From: Syntrophomonadaceae bacterium
Lineage (GTDB): Bacteria > Bacillota > Dethiobacteria > SKNC01
Length of the DNA: 48,881 bases
Assembly (NCBI GenBank): GCA_003560915.1
Contig: PWJM01000009.1
Span: 1-48,881, forward strand
Reading direction: 5' to 3'
Of this stretch, positions 17,134-25,541 are shown one piece after another. Every line of letters starts with the position of its first letter. Positions within the stretch are counted from its first letter, which is position 1. The notes under the pieces were generated by a model. It was given only the letters and a program-made list of their open reading frames with translations, did no database searches and had not been told where the DNA came from. A program made the position numbers and the translations under genes.

Positions 17134-18420
17134 TTAATTTCTATTTAATGTCTCCAAAACCTCTTTAGCAGCACCAATAACCGCAATTTTTCCGTGCTCA
17201 AAAGTAAGGCCTCCCTGCAGATAAGCGATATACGGCGGGCGGTAAGGGGCATCTGCACTCAATTCCAGAGATCCCCCTTGAATAAATGTGCCTGCTGCCA
17301 TAACCACCTGATCCCCATAACCGGCCATCCTGGCCGGTTGGGGCTGAACATAAGAGTCTACCGGGGCATGTTTTTGGATTCCCCGGCAAAAAGAAAGCAT
17401 AGTTTGGGGATGATTAAACTGAATGGCCTGAACAATATCACTGCGGGGTTGGTGGAAAAAAGGGGAAACTTCAAAACCCATTTCTTCAAACAGTGCCGCC
17501 GCAAATACGGCTGCTTTCAAAGCTTCACCTACTCCATGGGGAGCTAAAAAATATCCTTGAAAAAGTGAGCGGTTATGAGTCAGGGTAGCTCCTACTTCTT
17601 TTCCCAGGCCGGGAGCCGTCAAACGGTCCGCAATCAGCTCCATCAAGTCTTTTCTTCCAGCAGCATATCCTCCGGTGGGAGCCAATCCACCGCCGGGATT
17701 TTTTATCAGGGAACCGGCAATCAAGTCAGCACCAACCTGTGTTGGTTCCAGAGGATTAACAAACTCGCCATAACAGTTGTCCACAAAAAGAATGATTTTG
17801 GGGTTTATCTTTTTAATCAGTTGTGAAAGGATCTCTATTTCCGCAAGGGTTACTGCAGGCCGCCAGGCGTACCCCCTGGACCTCTGCAGTAAAACTACCG
17901 TAACGCTTTTAATTTTTTTTATTATTCTTTCCAGCTCTGGTAAATCCAACGTTCCATGAGCAGTCAATTCAACCTGACGGTAATTCACTCCTTTTTGTAG
18001 TAATGTCCCCTTACTGGGGGAAGATGGCAAACCGATGACTTTCTGCAGTGTATCATAAGGTGCTCCCGCTGCCGAGAGAAGAGTTTCTCCGGGAGACAGC
18101 AGGGCATCCAGGCAAACCGCCAGAGTATGGGTCCCGGAAACAAAATGTGTCCTGACCAGGGATTCCTCGGCACCGAAAACATCCGCATAGATGTTCTCCA
18201 GAACCTTGCGGCCGCTGTCGTTATATCCATATCCGGTAGACCCGGCAAAGTGAAACTCGCTTACTCTGTATTCTTTAAAAGCGCTGAGCACCTTTGCCTG
18301 GTTGTCCAACACTGTTTCCTGAATATTATTAATGTAAGGCTGTATTTTTTCTTCTACCCGTTCAATTTTTTTTATCAACTCCGGGCCCAACTGAAAATAT
18401 TCTTCGTATAAATATGACAT
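17134..18420 (-). CDS. ynbB: YnbB-like PLP enzyme (methionine gamma-lyase / 'aluminium resistance' family)
   Basis: 428 residues of the PF06838-type fold-type I PLP family, once called aluminium resistance protein. Visible: FAGSTGYGYNDSGR near the N-terminus, FVDNCYGEFVNPLEPTQVGA (cofactor Asp), and SLIKNPGGGLAPTGGYAAG, whose Lys should bind PLP. The C-terminus (SADAPYRPPYIAYLQGGLTF) is typical. The true physiological reaction of this family is not settled; a C-S lyase is the usual suggestion. ATG 18420 has CGGAGGATA upstream. It follows hflX by 58 bases, as in Bacillus. Confidence 0.9.
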   Translation of the reverse strand: MSYLYEEYFQLGPELIKKIERVEEKIQPYINNIQETVLDNQAKVLSAFKEYRVSEFHFAGSTGYGYNDSGRKVLENIYADVFGAEESLVRTHFVSGTHTLAVCLDALLSPGETLLSAAGAPYDTLQKVIGLPSSPSKGTLLQKGVNYRQVELTAHGTLDLPELERIIKKIKSVTVVLLQRSRGYAWRPAVTLAEIEILSQLIKKINPKIILFVDNCYGEFVNPLEPTQVGADLIAGSLIKNPGGGLAPTGGYAAGRKDLMELIADRLTAPGLGKEVGATLTHNRSLFQGYFLAPHGVGEALKAAVFAAALFEEMGFEVSPFFHQPRSDIVQAIQFNHPQTMLSFCRGIQKHAPVDSYVQPQPARMAGYGDQVVMAAGTFIQGGSLELSADAPYRPPYIAYLQGGLTFEHGKIAVIGAAKEVLETLNRN

Positions 18421-18478
18421 AACCCATATCCTCCGTGGTGAGCCTTATCCCTTATTCTATTTATTATGTTTCATTGGT

Positions 18479-19780
18479 TTATTGGCCCTTACTATATTTT
18501 TTCAGCTTATTGGCCCATTTTTCCTGCAGCAGTACTTCTACGTGATAGGTTTCTTCCTGGGCTATTATTTTCACTACCTGTCCCTTCTCATGAAGCAGCG
18601 CCAGGGTGCGGCTGTCTTCAAAGGGCACGGCCAGGGTCATTCGTTCCCAATCGGTTCTTAAAAGCCGGGAAAGCTGGTCCAACAATTCCTCAAGATTTTT
18701 TTGCTTTGCTGCAGAAATAGCAACACTGCCGGAATATTCAGTTTTCAGCCTCCTGAGCAGCAGCGGGTCATCAATCAAGTCCATCTTGTTAAAAACTAAA
18801 AGGCAGGGCTTTTCTGTTACCTCCAGATCCTCTAAAATCTTTTGTACCGCCTCCATCTGCTCTTCCCTCTGTGGATGGGAAAGGTCTACCACATGCATTA
18901 ATACATCGGCTTCCTGCACCTCTTCCAACGTGGCACGGAAAGCGGCAACCAGATGGGTAGGCAGTTTTTGAATAAATCCTACCGTATCCGTCAAAAGAAC
19001 GGTCTGGTTGTCCGGCATGTTTGCCTTACGAGTAGTGGGGTCCAGCGTGGCAAAAAGTTTATCCTCTGTAAACACGGATGAATCCGTAAGGGCATTAAGT
19101 AGAGTTGACTTCCCGGCATTGGTATATCCCACCAGGGCCACCACCGGGTGCGGTACTTTCTGCCTTGCTCTCCTCTGCAGGGAGCGGTGTTTTTTTATAG
19201 ATTCTATTTCTCTATTGAGATCACTGATCTTCTGTCTAATGGTCCGCCGATCAACTTCCAGTTTGGTTTCTCCGGGGCCCCGGGTCCCTATTCCACCACC
19301 CAGGCGGGACAAAAATTCATAGTGACCCGTTAATCTGGGCAGGAGATAGTTCAACTGAGCCAGCTCCACCTGAAGTTTACCTTCCCTGGTCCTGGCTCTT
19401 CGGGCAAAGATATCCAGAATCAAAGCAGTTCGGTCAATCACTCTGACCCCCAGAACCTCCTCAAGATTTCTGGTTTGAGAGGGAGATAATTCATCATCTA
19501 CAATCAGCATATCCGCTTCCAATTCCTCAACCAGTAGGGAGATTTCCTCTGCCTTACCCTTTCCAATATAATAAGCAGAATGGGGCCTGCTGCGTTTTTG
19601 AATCACTTCAAAAACTACCTGGGCCCCGGCGGTATCGGATAATTGGGCCAATTCCCTCAGGGATGACTCCAGCTGCCATTCATCCCTTCCGGGGAGCAGT
19701 AAACCGACGATAATTGCTTTTTCCTTTATAATAACATCTCTTCCCTTCCCAAACATTTTTTCCTGAATCAATTCTATCAT
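18479..19780 (-). CDS. hflX: Ribosome-associated GTPase HflX
   Basis: 433 residues. The HflX N-terminal domain (AIIVGLLLPG through YYIGKGKAEEI and IVDDELSPSQTRNLE) and a glycine-rich linker (LGGGIGTRGPGETKLE) lead into the GTPase domain: GYTNAGKSTLLNAL (G1), LDPTTRK (G2), TDTVGFI (G3), NKMD (G4). HflX splits 70S/100S ribosomes under stress. The start could be ATG 19780 or ATG 19756; the latter has CAGGA close upstream. It follows the 64-residue gene by 15 bases and is probably in the same transcript as the AAA+/GTPase module. Confidence 0.95.
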   Translation of the reverse strand: MIELIQEKMFGKGRDVIIKEKAIIVGLLLPGRDEWQLESSLRELAQLSDTAGAQVVFEVIQKRSRPHSAYYIGKGKAEEISLLVEELEADMLIVDDELSPSQTRNLEEVLGVRVIDRTALILDIFARRARTREGKLQVELAQLNYLLPRLTGHYEFLSRLGGGIGTRGPGETKLEVDRRTIRQKISDLNREIESIKKHRSLQRRARQKVPHPVVALVGYTNAGKSTLLNALTDSSVFTEDKLFATLDPTTRKANMPDNQTVLLTDTVGFIQKLPTHLVAAFRATLEEVQEADVLMHVVDLSHPQREEQMEAVQKILEDLEVTEKPCLLVFNKMDLIDDPLLLRRLKTEYSGSVAISAAKQKNLEELLDQLSRLLRTDWERMTLAVPFEDSRTLALLHEKGQVVKIIAQEETYHVEVLLQEKWANKLKKYSKGQ

Positions 19781-19795
19781 AAGATTTTTTTTAAT

Positions 19796-19990
19796 TCAAT
19801 TTATGCCATTTTCTTTGAATCGGCTGCTGCATATAACACATATACCTTTTTCCAGGGTTTCTCTTTTTAAATTCAAAGGAATCATTGTTTCCGCCTGGGA
19901 GCATGCTTCCTTAAAGCCGATTCTCCTTCCCAGGGCATATCCTGACAAAAACGCTATCATCATGAGTAGTATTTGTGCTGCTAGCTGCAC
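19796..19990 (-). CDS. Small membrane protein with CxxC (64 residues)
   Basis: Not recognised. The N-terminal hydrophobic segment (AAQILLMMIAFLSGYALG) is followed by a short polar tail with a Cys in KEACSQ and a CVIC pair. That suggests a single-pass membrane protein with a cysteine-containing tail that could bind metal or form disulfides. GTG start at 19990 lies inside the end of the upstream UbiA-like gene (10-base overlap), which argues for translational coupling and for a real gene. Confidence 0.6.
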   Translation of the reverse strand: MQLAAQILLMMIAFLSGYALGRRIGFKEACSQAETMIPLNLKRETLEKGICVICSSRFKENGIN

Positions 19991-20571
19991 CGAAACAACC
20001 TCTTCCCATAGTTTTTTTCAATAATTAAATTTATAATGAGGTATGCCGACATCACTAGAAACAGCTTATATGGGGAGTAAAACAGTAATGCCGTAAGCAG
20101 TATAACAAGACAGATGAATGCTTCCCCGAAACCCAAAAGGGCAGCAAAGTTTTTTTCTCCAGTCTTCCGATCCTGGGAATAATCTAAAAGGTCATCTATG
20201 AATTGAACAGCTATCAGTACTGCCAGTGAGGTAAATATGTTCAGCCAGTTGAATATAAACAATGCTGTAGTGATAACCAAAAGTGACTCTACCCACCCGG
20301 GAAGCCCCAGAAGATATTTTTGGTTAAACTCTTTGCCCATTCCCACCACATATGCGGACAAAAATAACGGAACGGTCAAATCCTTATTGAGCATCACTGC
20401 CAGGGAAAACAGGATAAAAGTATACGGTATAATACCCCTCCCAAAAGCATTCCACCAGTTAGTTTTGTCCAAAATTTTATCCGTCTCAGCGTCAATCATG
20501 TCGTCCAATATTTTTATAATTACACCGATAAAAAACACTGAAAGAAAATCCCTAAACAAAATTCCAAACAT
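19981..20571 (-). CDS. Polytopic membrane protein with two DDxxDxxxD motifs, UbiA-like
   Basis: 196 residues, about six to seven membrane segments. Two symmetric acidic motifs stand out: DDMIDAETD (residues 23-31) and DDLLDYSQDRKTGEKN (126-141). UbiA-superfamily prenyltransferases carry two Asp-rich motifs (NDxxDxxxD and DxxxD) that bind Mg-diphosphate. The match is suggestive, but this protein is much shorter than the ~280-300 residues usual for UbiA, so it may be a minimal or divergent relative, or only convergent. It overlaps the GTPase gene by 20 bases and the 64-residue gene by 10, so all three are probably made together. Confidence 0.65.
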   Translation of the reverse strand: MFGILFRDFLSVFFIGVIIKILDDMIDAETDKILDKTNWWNAFGRGIIPYTFILFSLAVMLNKDLTVPLFLSAYVVGMGKEFNQKYLLGLPGWVESLLVITTALFIFNWLNIFTSLAVLIAVQFIDDLLDYSQDRKTGEKNFAALLGFGEAFICLVILLTALLFYSPYKLFLVMSAYLIINLIIEKNYGKRLFRCS

Positions 20572-21166
20572 ATGATTTCACCTCAGGAAAGCCCTCCCCT
20601 GTAACCGAAGAAACTAAAAAAAGCGGAATACCGGAGAATTGTTGTTTTATTTTTTCCCTGCTTATGTGAGACTGGAGCAGGTCAATTTTGTTAATCAGCA
20701 GCAGGTAACTGCTCCGCTCCCGGCCAAAGTCCATAATCTGACGGTCAATTAGTTCCAAAGTAAAAAAATTTTCTTGCCCCAGGTCTGCCATTTGGGAGAT
20801 GTCCACCATGTGCATTATCAGGTCTGCTTCCACCAGGGCCCCCAGGGTCTGAGCCATTGCTTTCCGAATCTCTTCCTTGGGGTGAATGCCGTCTTTTAAA
20901 CCTGTGCTGTCTGTCAGTATCAATTTTTTTTGTCCTTTACCCACTGAAAATTTTATGGTGACATTTTGAAGGCATCGGGTGTGGTGAGGCTTACCCCCCG
21001 TTAAATATTTCCTGGCCAGTTCAGGAGTATACTCCCTGAAATGCTGTCTTCCCAGGCTATCCACCAGGGTAAACCTTATTTTCTTTATTCCCAGGTAAGC
21101 AGCAAAATTTATTACAAAAAGAGTTTTGCCCACGTTGGTCTTACCAATCACCAAACAATTTCTCAA
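20552..21166 (-). CDS. Small P-loop GTPase linked to the SpoVK-like ATPase
   Basis: 204 residues with a complete G-motif set: GKTNVGKT (8-15, G1), DSTG (86-89, G3), NKID (159-162, G4), and SSVTGEG (186-192, G5). The middle resembles Era/YihA-type TRAFAC GTPases, but there is no RNA-binding domain after G5, so the protein is essentially a bare G domain. There is no membrane segment. It overlaps the AAA+ gene start-to-end by 26 bases and the following membrane gene by 20. I do not recognise a named family; a switch acting on the neighbouring ATPase or membrane protein is inferred from the linkage. Confidence 0.75.
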   Translation of the reverse strand: MRNCLVIGKTNVGKTLFVINFAAYLGIKKIRFTLVDSLGRQHFREYTPELARKYLTGGKPHHTRCLQNVTIKFSVGKGQKKLILTDSTGLKDGIHPKEEIRKAMAQTLGALVEADLIMHMVDISQMADLGQENFFTLELIDRQIMDFGRERSSYLLLINKIDLLQSHISREKIKQQFSGIPLFLVSSVTGEGFPEVKSYVWNFV

Positions 21167-22172
21167 AGGTCAACTCCTCCTCAACCTCCTCCAGTTCTTC
21201 TAAACGTATGTCCTCCCGGGCAATTAACATCAGTTCCTCCCGGGTTGTTTCTTTCTTTTTCACTAATCTTAGAGCCTGCCTTCTGATGGATTGTTCTATC
21301 AGGTTTCTTACAAAACGAGCATTACTAAAATTTTTTCTCCGGTCTTTTTCATATAGCACTCCTTTTAATAATAACGTGGCCTCTTCAGACATCCGATACT
21401 GTCTGTTCTTTAACATTAATTCTGCAATTTCCAATAATTCCTCCTGACAGTAATCAGGGAAATCTAAATGTATAGGGAATCGTGACTTTAAGCCGGGATT
21501 TACCGATAAAAAATGGGCCATTTCCCGAGGATATCCCGCCAGAATCAACACAAATTCTGTCTTATAATCCTCCATGGCTTTAACCATAGTATCTATGGCT
21601 TCCTTCCCAAAATCTTTCTGTCCTCCCCTTGCCAGAGAATATGCCTCATCCACAAAAAGAATACCGCCTATGGCCTTTTTAATCTGTTCCCTGGTCCTCT
21701 GAGCCGTGTGTCCAATGTACTCCCCTACCAGGTCGGCCCTTTCTACTTCCACCAGATGCCCTTTGGGAATTACTTTCATAGCTTTAAAAAGCTCACCCAA
21801 AATTCGGGCAACGGTAGTTTTTCCGGTTCCAGGATTTCCGGTAAATATCATATGAAGCACCAGAGGTTCATTAATCAGATTATAAAATTGGCGGCGCCTC
21901 TGAATTTCAATATAGGCCTCTGCTTCTTTCACCAGAGTTTTTACCCGCTCCAGGCCAATCAACTGGTTCAGTTCTTGAAGTATGAGAGCGATATTTTCTG
22001 TAGAGTTTTCCTGGTTTATATCCGAGATGCTTTTATCGTAATCTTTAATATTACGTAAAGCTTGGGTTACGGTAATTTCCCCTCTTTCCAACCCATGAAA
22101 CATCCTTTTGTCTACCTTTTTATCCCGTTCTTCAGGGGCTTTGGAAACCTTAAATCGCTTAGAAAAATCCAT
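21141..22172 (-). CDS. AAA+ ATPase of the SpoVK/CbbX type
   Basis: 343 residues. A charged N-terminal region (1-65) precedes a single AAA+ module: Walker A GNPGTGKT (112-119), Walker B ILFVDEAYSLARGG (from 171), sensor region EFVLILAGYPREM, and Arg-finger/sensor 2 part FSNARFVRNLIEQSIRRQAL. The C-terminus is strongly acidic. The SpoVK/CbbX family includes Rubisco activases and sporulation protein SpoVK of unclear function. Location between hfq and hflX is as for Bacillus spoVK. ATG 22172 has GGAG at 9 bases; a TTG at 22187 is the alternative. The gene heads a run of four overlapping genes. Confidence 0.88.
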   Translation of the reverse strand: MDFSKRFKVSKAPEERDKKVDKRMFHGLERGEITVTQALRNIKDYDKSISDINQENSTENIALILQELNQLIGLERVKTLVKEAEAYIEIQRRRQFYNLINEPLVLHMIFTGNPGTGKTTVARILGELFKAMKVIPKGHLVEVERADLVGEYIGHTAQRTREQIKKAIGGILFVDEAYSLARGGQKDFGKEAIDTMVKAMEDYKTEFVLILAGYPREMAHFLSVNPGLKSRFPIHLDFPDYCQEELLEIAELMLKNRQYRMSEEATLLLKGVLYEKDRRKNFSNARFVRNLIEQSIRRQALRLVKKKETTREELMLIAREDIRLEELEEVEEELTFEKLFGDW

Positions 22173-22227
22173 GCTTTCACACTCCAAAAATAATCGCTAT
22201 TACATTATACGCTTTAGGAATAAAAAA

Positions 22228-22260
22228 GTGCACAAAAAGGAGGCATCTTCATGCCTCCTT
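22228..22260 (-). terminator. Terminator of hfq
   Basis: 10-bp stem AAGGAGGCAT/ATGCCTCCTT (22237-22246 with 22251-22260) followed on the minus strand by TTTTT, then a second T-run. It separates the mutS-miaA-hfq block from the AAA+ module. Confidence 0.85.
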
Positions 22261-22315
22261 ATTAGAATATGTACTATTCATTTCTTATTGGACCACATCA
22301 GTTCCTGTTCTGCGG

Positions 22316-22552
22316 TTATTCCTCCTGGGGGTTGACATTAATATTTTTTAGAGGAATTATGGTAGAAACAGCATGCTTGTAAACCAGCTGTTGTTTTCCT
22401 TCAACCTCAAGGAGAATGGTAAAATTATCGAAACTCTTTACTGTCCCTTTAATTTGATATCCGTTAACCAGAAAAACAGTTAAAAACATGTTTTCTCTCC
22501 TGGCCTGATTCAAAAAATTATCCTGTAAATTTACAGGTCCCTTGTTCATCAT
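22316..22552 (-). CDS. hfq: RNA chaperone Hfq
   Basis: 78 residues of the Sm fold, forming a hexamer that binds small RNAs and mRNA. Sm1 includes [20 protein letters not shown] and the Sm2 signature is YKHAVSTI. The short acidic C-tail is typical of Firmicutes. Two consecutive ATG codons start the frame, with GGAGGCGAATT upstream. It follows miaA by 67 bases. Confidence 0.97.
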   Translation of the reverse strand: MMNKGPVNLQDNFLNQARRENMFLTVFLVNGYQIKGTVKSFDNFTILLEVEGKQQLVYKHAVSTIIPLKNINVNPQEE

Positions 22553-22619
22553 AATTCGCCTCCATTTTTTTTCTTGGGAGAAATTTTTATTTATAACCCT
22601 GCAGTTAAAACAATAGATT

Positions 22620-23564
22620 CTATGCCTGGTTTAGATATTCCTGCCGGAAATAACATATTTTTTCTACTATTTCAACATCCTGGGTATACTGGTCCAAGTC
22701 AATCCAGAAAATTTTATTGTTTCGCCTGAACAGGGTAAGCTGTCTCTTGGCAAAGCGACGGGTATCCCTTTTTAAAAGCTCCACCGCTTCCTCTTTAGTA
22801 TACCGCCCTTGAAGAAATTTAACCATATGGCGGTATCCTAACCCCTGCATGGAAACCAGTTGAGGGCTGTACCCCCTTTCCAACAATCCTTTCACTTCCT
22901 CCACTAAACCCTGGTTCATCATCTGCTCAACCCTCTGCTCAATTCTTTCATACAGCCTTCCTCGGGTCATGGTCAACCCAATAATCAGGGTTTTCAAGGG
23001 AAACCTCTCTTCAGGGGGTTTTTCTCCCTGGCTGGAGATTTTTTCCCCCGTGGTAAGATAAACCTCCAGGGCTCTAATTATTCTTTTTAGGTCGTTGAAG
23101 TGAATTTTTTCAGCGCTTTTGGGGTCAACTTTTTTAAGGCGGCGGTATAAATAATCATTCCCATATAAATTCGCCTGTTTCCTTAATTTTTCCCTTAATT
23201 CCCAGTTTGCAGTGCTTTTCCCAAAATCATACTGGTCTACGATAGCTTTCAGGTAAAGGCCTGAGCCCCCGGCCAGGATTGGAAGTCTTCCCCGGGAACA
23301 AATGTCCGAAATTACCTGGAAGGCGTTCTTTTGAAAATCAGCTGCGCTGAAGGATTCATCAGGGTCAAGAATATCGATCAGGTGATGAGGAACACCTTTT
23401 CTCTCTTTTGAAGAAGGTTTGGCCGTCCCGATATTCATATACCGGTAAACCTGCATGGAATCACCGGATATAATTTCCCCTCCAGTTTTTAAAGCAGCCG
23501 CTATAGAGATTCGGGTCTTACCTACCGCTGTAGGCCCGACAATACAAAGCAGTGGATAAGTCAA
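22620..23564 (-). CDS. miaA: tRNA dimethylallyltransferase
   Basis: 314 residues. Transfers dimethylallyl to N6 of A37 in tRNAs reading U-starting codons; MiaB, encoded upstream, completes ms2i6A. Visible: P-loop [11 protein letters not shown], catalytic region [37 protein letters not shown], and [14 protein letters not shown] start at 23564 with GGAGGGAG upstream. The gap to mutL contains a small GCCTTC/GAAGGC hairpin (23608-23627). Confidence 0.97.
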   Translation of the reverse strand: MTYPLLCIVGPTAVGKTRISIAAALKTGGEIISGDSMQVYRYMNIGTAKPSSKERKGVPHHLIDILDPDESFSAADFQKNAFQVISDICSRGRLPILAGGSGLYLKAIVDQYDFGKSTANWELREKLRKQANLYGNDYLYRRLKKVDPKSAEKIHFNDLKRIIRALEVYLTTGEKISSQGEKPPEERFPLKTLIIGLTMTRGRLYERIEQRVEQMMNQGLVEEVKGLLERGYSPQLVSMQGLGYRHMVKFLQGRYTKEEAVELLKRDTRRFAKRQLTLFRRNNKIFWIDLDQYTQDVEIVEKICYFRQEYLNQA

Positions 23565-23670
23565 TAGACTCCCTCCGTTTTACCATAATATTCCTGTAAA
23601 GCCCCAGGCCTTCTTTCTTGGGAAGGCTCAGTTCAGCGGACGTAAACACTGAAAAGTAACTTTATTAAGG

Positions 23671-25509
23671 TTAACGTTTAAAGCTTTTTTCCAATTCCCC
23701 CCGGGTCAGCACAATCATGGTGGGCCTACCGTGGGGGCAGGTATAAGGGACTTCCGTTTTAAACAGGTCCAACATCAAAGCTTCCATGCCCTGCTGTGTC
23801 ATTTTCATATTTGCCTTACAGGCTGCTTTACAGGCCATCATGATGATTGACTCTTCTTTTGCCTGCTCCTGGTTTCTTCCTTCGCTGCAAAAAGAGCATA
23901 TAAGCTCTTCCACCAACCTTACCTGGTAAATATCTTTGATGAAGTGAGGGACCCCCCGAAGTACCAGCGAATCGCTGCCGAAAAGTTCTACCTGAAAATT
24001 TAACCCTCTGCAGAACTCCAAGATTTCCTCTGCCATGAGGCCGGTTCCGGCGGGAAGCTCCAATACCGTGGGTAAAGTTTCCTGAATTTTTATTTCCTGA
24101 TTAAACTGCCCTTTTAGTTTTTCATAGAGAATTCTTTCATGGGCGGCGTGCTGATCCACTAAAAGAAGGTCCTGACCCTTTTGTGCTAAAATATAGGTGC
24201 CCAGAAACTGTCCTACTATGTTTATATTCTCTGCAGTCTCACCAGCATACTCCTCAACGTCATATTCAGCTCCTGTATCATCCTGCGCCTCAGAATCCTT
24301 TAGAGATATGCCAGCTGCCACCTTGTCTTTATTAATCTCCTCAACATCAACATTTTCAGCAACAATCATTTCCTCTTTCTCTTTTTCTTCGTGCTTGCCC
24401 TGCTGATGTATGCTTTGTAAATCCTCTCGTTCTTTTATATTTACCCCTTTGGAATAAAGGGATACCTGCTCAAAAAACTTTTCTTTTGATTTATGAGTCC
24501 TGGAGATTTCCGGAATCAGGCTATTATTTTTGAGTGCCTGGTTTATGGAATGAAAGATAAGCTGATGTATTTCCTTTTCATCAGCAAAACGCACCTCTGC
24601 CTTTCCCGGATGTACGTTTACATCAACACCCTCGGGTTCCAGGCTGATAAATAAGACCGCTGCAGGATAAGAATTTCTAGGCAGAAGTGTTCCATATGCC
24701 TCTTCTACAGCCCGGCTGATTAACACGCTTTTCACCACCCGGCCGTTTATAAAAATATTCTGATGGCTGCGATTTGAACGGCTGATATAAGGTTTTGCCG
24801 TATATCCCAATACCTTTCTGGTGCCCTGTTTATAATCTACGGGAATAAAATATCGTGTTTTCTCCCTACCGTAGACCTGGGATATAATTTCTAATAAGTT
24901 ACCACTGCCCCTGGTTTTCAATACCTGGCGACCCTCTATTTCTAGGGAAAAAGAAATTTTGGGATAAGACATTGCCATCCGGTTGACCAGATCCGTAATT
25001 CTACCGGCCTCCAGTGAAGGTTTCTTCAAAAATTTTCTACGGGCAGGAGTGTTAAAGAAAAGGGACTCCACCATTACTTCGGTCCCCCCGGCACATCCTA
25101 TTTCATGAATGCCGGTTACTTCTCCCCCTTCAGTAAACATTTCTGTACCGGACAATTCCCCCTTTTGACAGGTGCGGAGCCTCAAACGGGAAACAGAGGC
25201 TATGCTGGATAGGGCTTCTCCCCTGAACCCCAGGGTTTGAATCCGCAGCAAGTCTTGTACTTTCTTAATCTTGCTGGTGGCATGAGGTTTGATAGCCAAC
25301 ATAGCGTCCTGCCTGGACATCCCGGTGCCATTGTCAGTAATCTTTATGGAGGTAAGCCCACTGCCCCTGATTTCTATGTCTATCCTTTGGGCCGCGGCAT
25401 CTATGGAATTTTCCACCAGTTCCTTCACTACGGAGGCAGGCCTTTCAATGACCTCCCCGGCTGCAATTTGATTTATGGTTTCCGGATCTAAAATGATAAT
25501 TCCAGACAT
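23671..25509 (-). CDS. mutL: DNA mismatch repair endonuclease MutL
   Basis: 612 residues. GHKL ATPase N-half: ELVENSIDAAAQ, ITDNGTGMS, LGFRGEALSSI. A low-complexity, Glu-rich linker (about 345-415) follows. The C-terminal dimerisation/endonuclease half has DQHAAHERILYE (metal motif DQHA-x2-E-x4-E), ACKAACKANMKM, and CPHGRPTM, so it is the latent nicking type used by bacteria lacking MutH. It follows mutS by 32 bases. Confidence 0.97.
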   Translation of the reverse strand: MSGIIILDPETINQIAAGEVIERPASVVKELVENSIDAAAQRIDIEIRGSGLTSIKITDNGTGMSRQDAMLAIKPHATSKIKKVQDLLRIQTLGFRGEALSSIASVSRLRLRTCQKGELSGTEMFTEGGEVTGIHEIGCAGGTEVMVESLFFNTPARRKFLKKPSLEAGRITDLVNRMAMSYPKISFSLEIEGRQVLKTRGSGNLLEIISQVYGREKTRYFIPVDYKQGTRKVLGYTAKPYISRSNRSHQNIFINGRVVKSVLISRAVEEAYGTLLPRNSYPAAVLFISLEPEGVDVNVHPGKAEVRFADEKEIHQLIFHSINQALKNNSLIPEISRTHKSKEKFFEQVSLYSKGVNIKEREDLQSIHQQGKHEEKEKEEMIVAENVDVEEINKDKVAAGISLKDSEAQDDTGAEYDVEEYAGETAENINIVGQFLGTYILAQKGQDLLLVDQHAAHERILYEKLKGQFNQEIKIQETLPTVLELPAGTGLMAEEILEFCRGLNFQVELFGSDSLVLRGVPHFIKDIYQVRLVEELICSFCSEGRNQEQAKEESIIMMACKAACKANMKMTQQGMEALMLDLFKTEVPYTCPHGRPTMIVLTRGELEKSFKR

Positions 25510-25541
25510 TTTCTGTAACCGCCTTCCTTCTTCCTGGTTCC

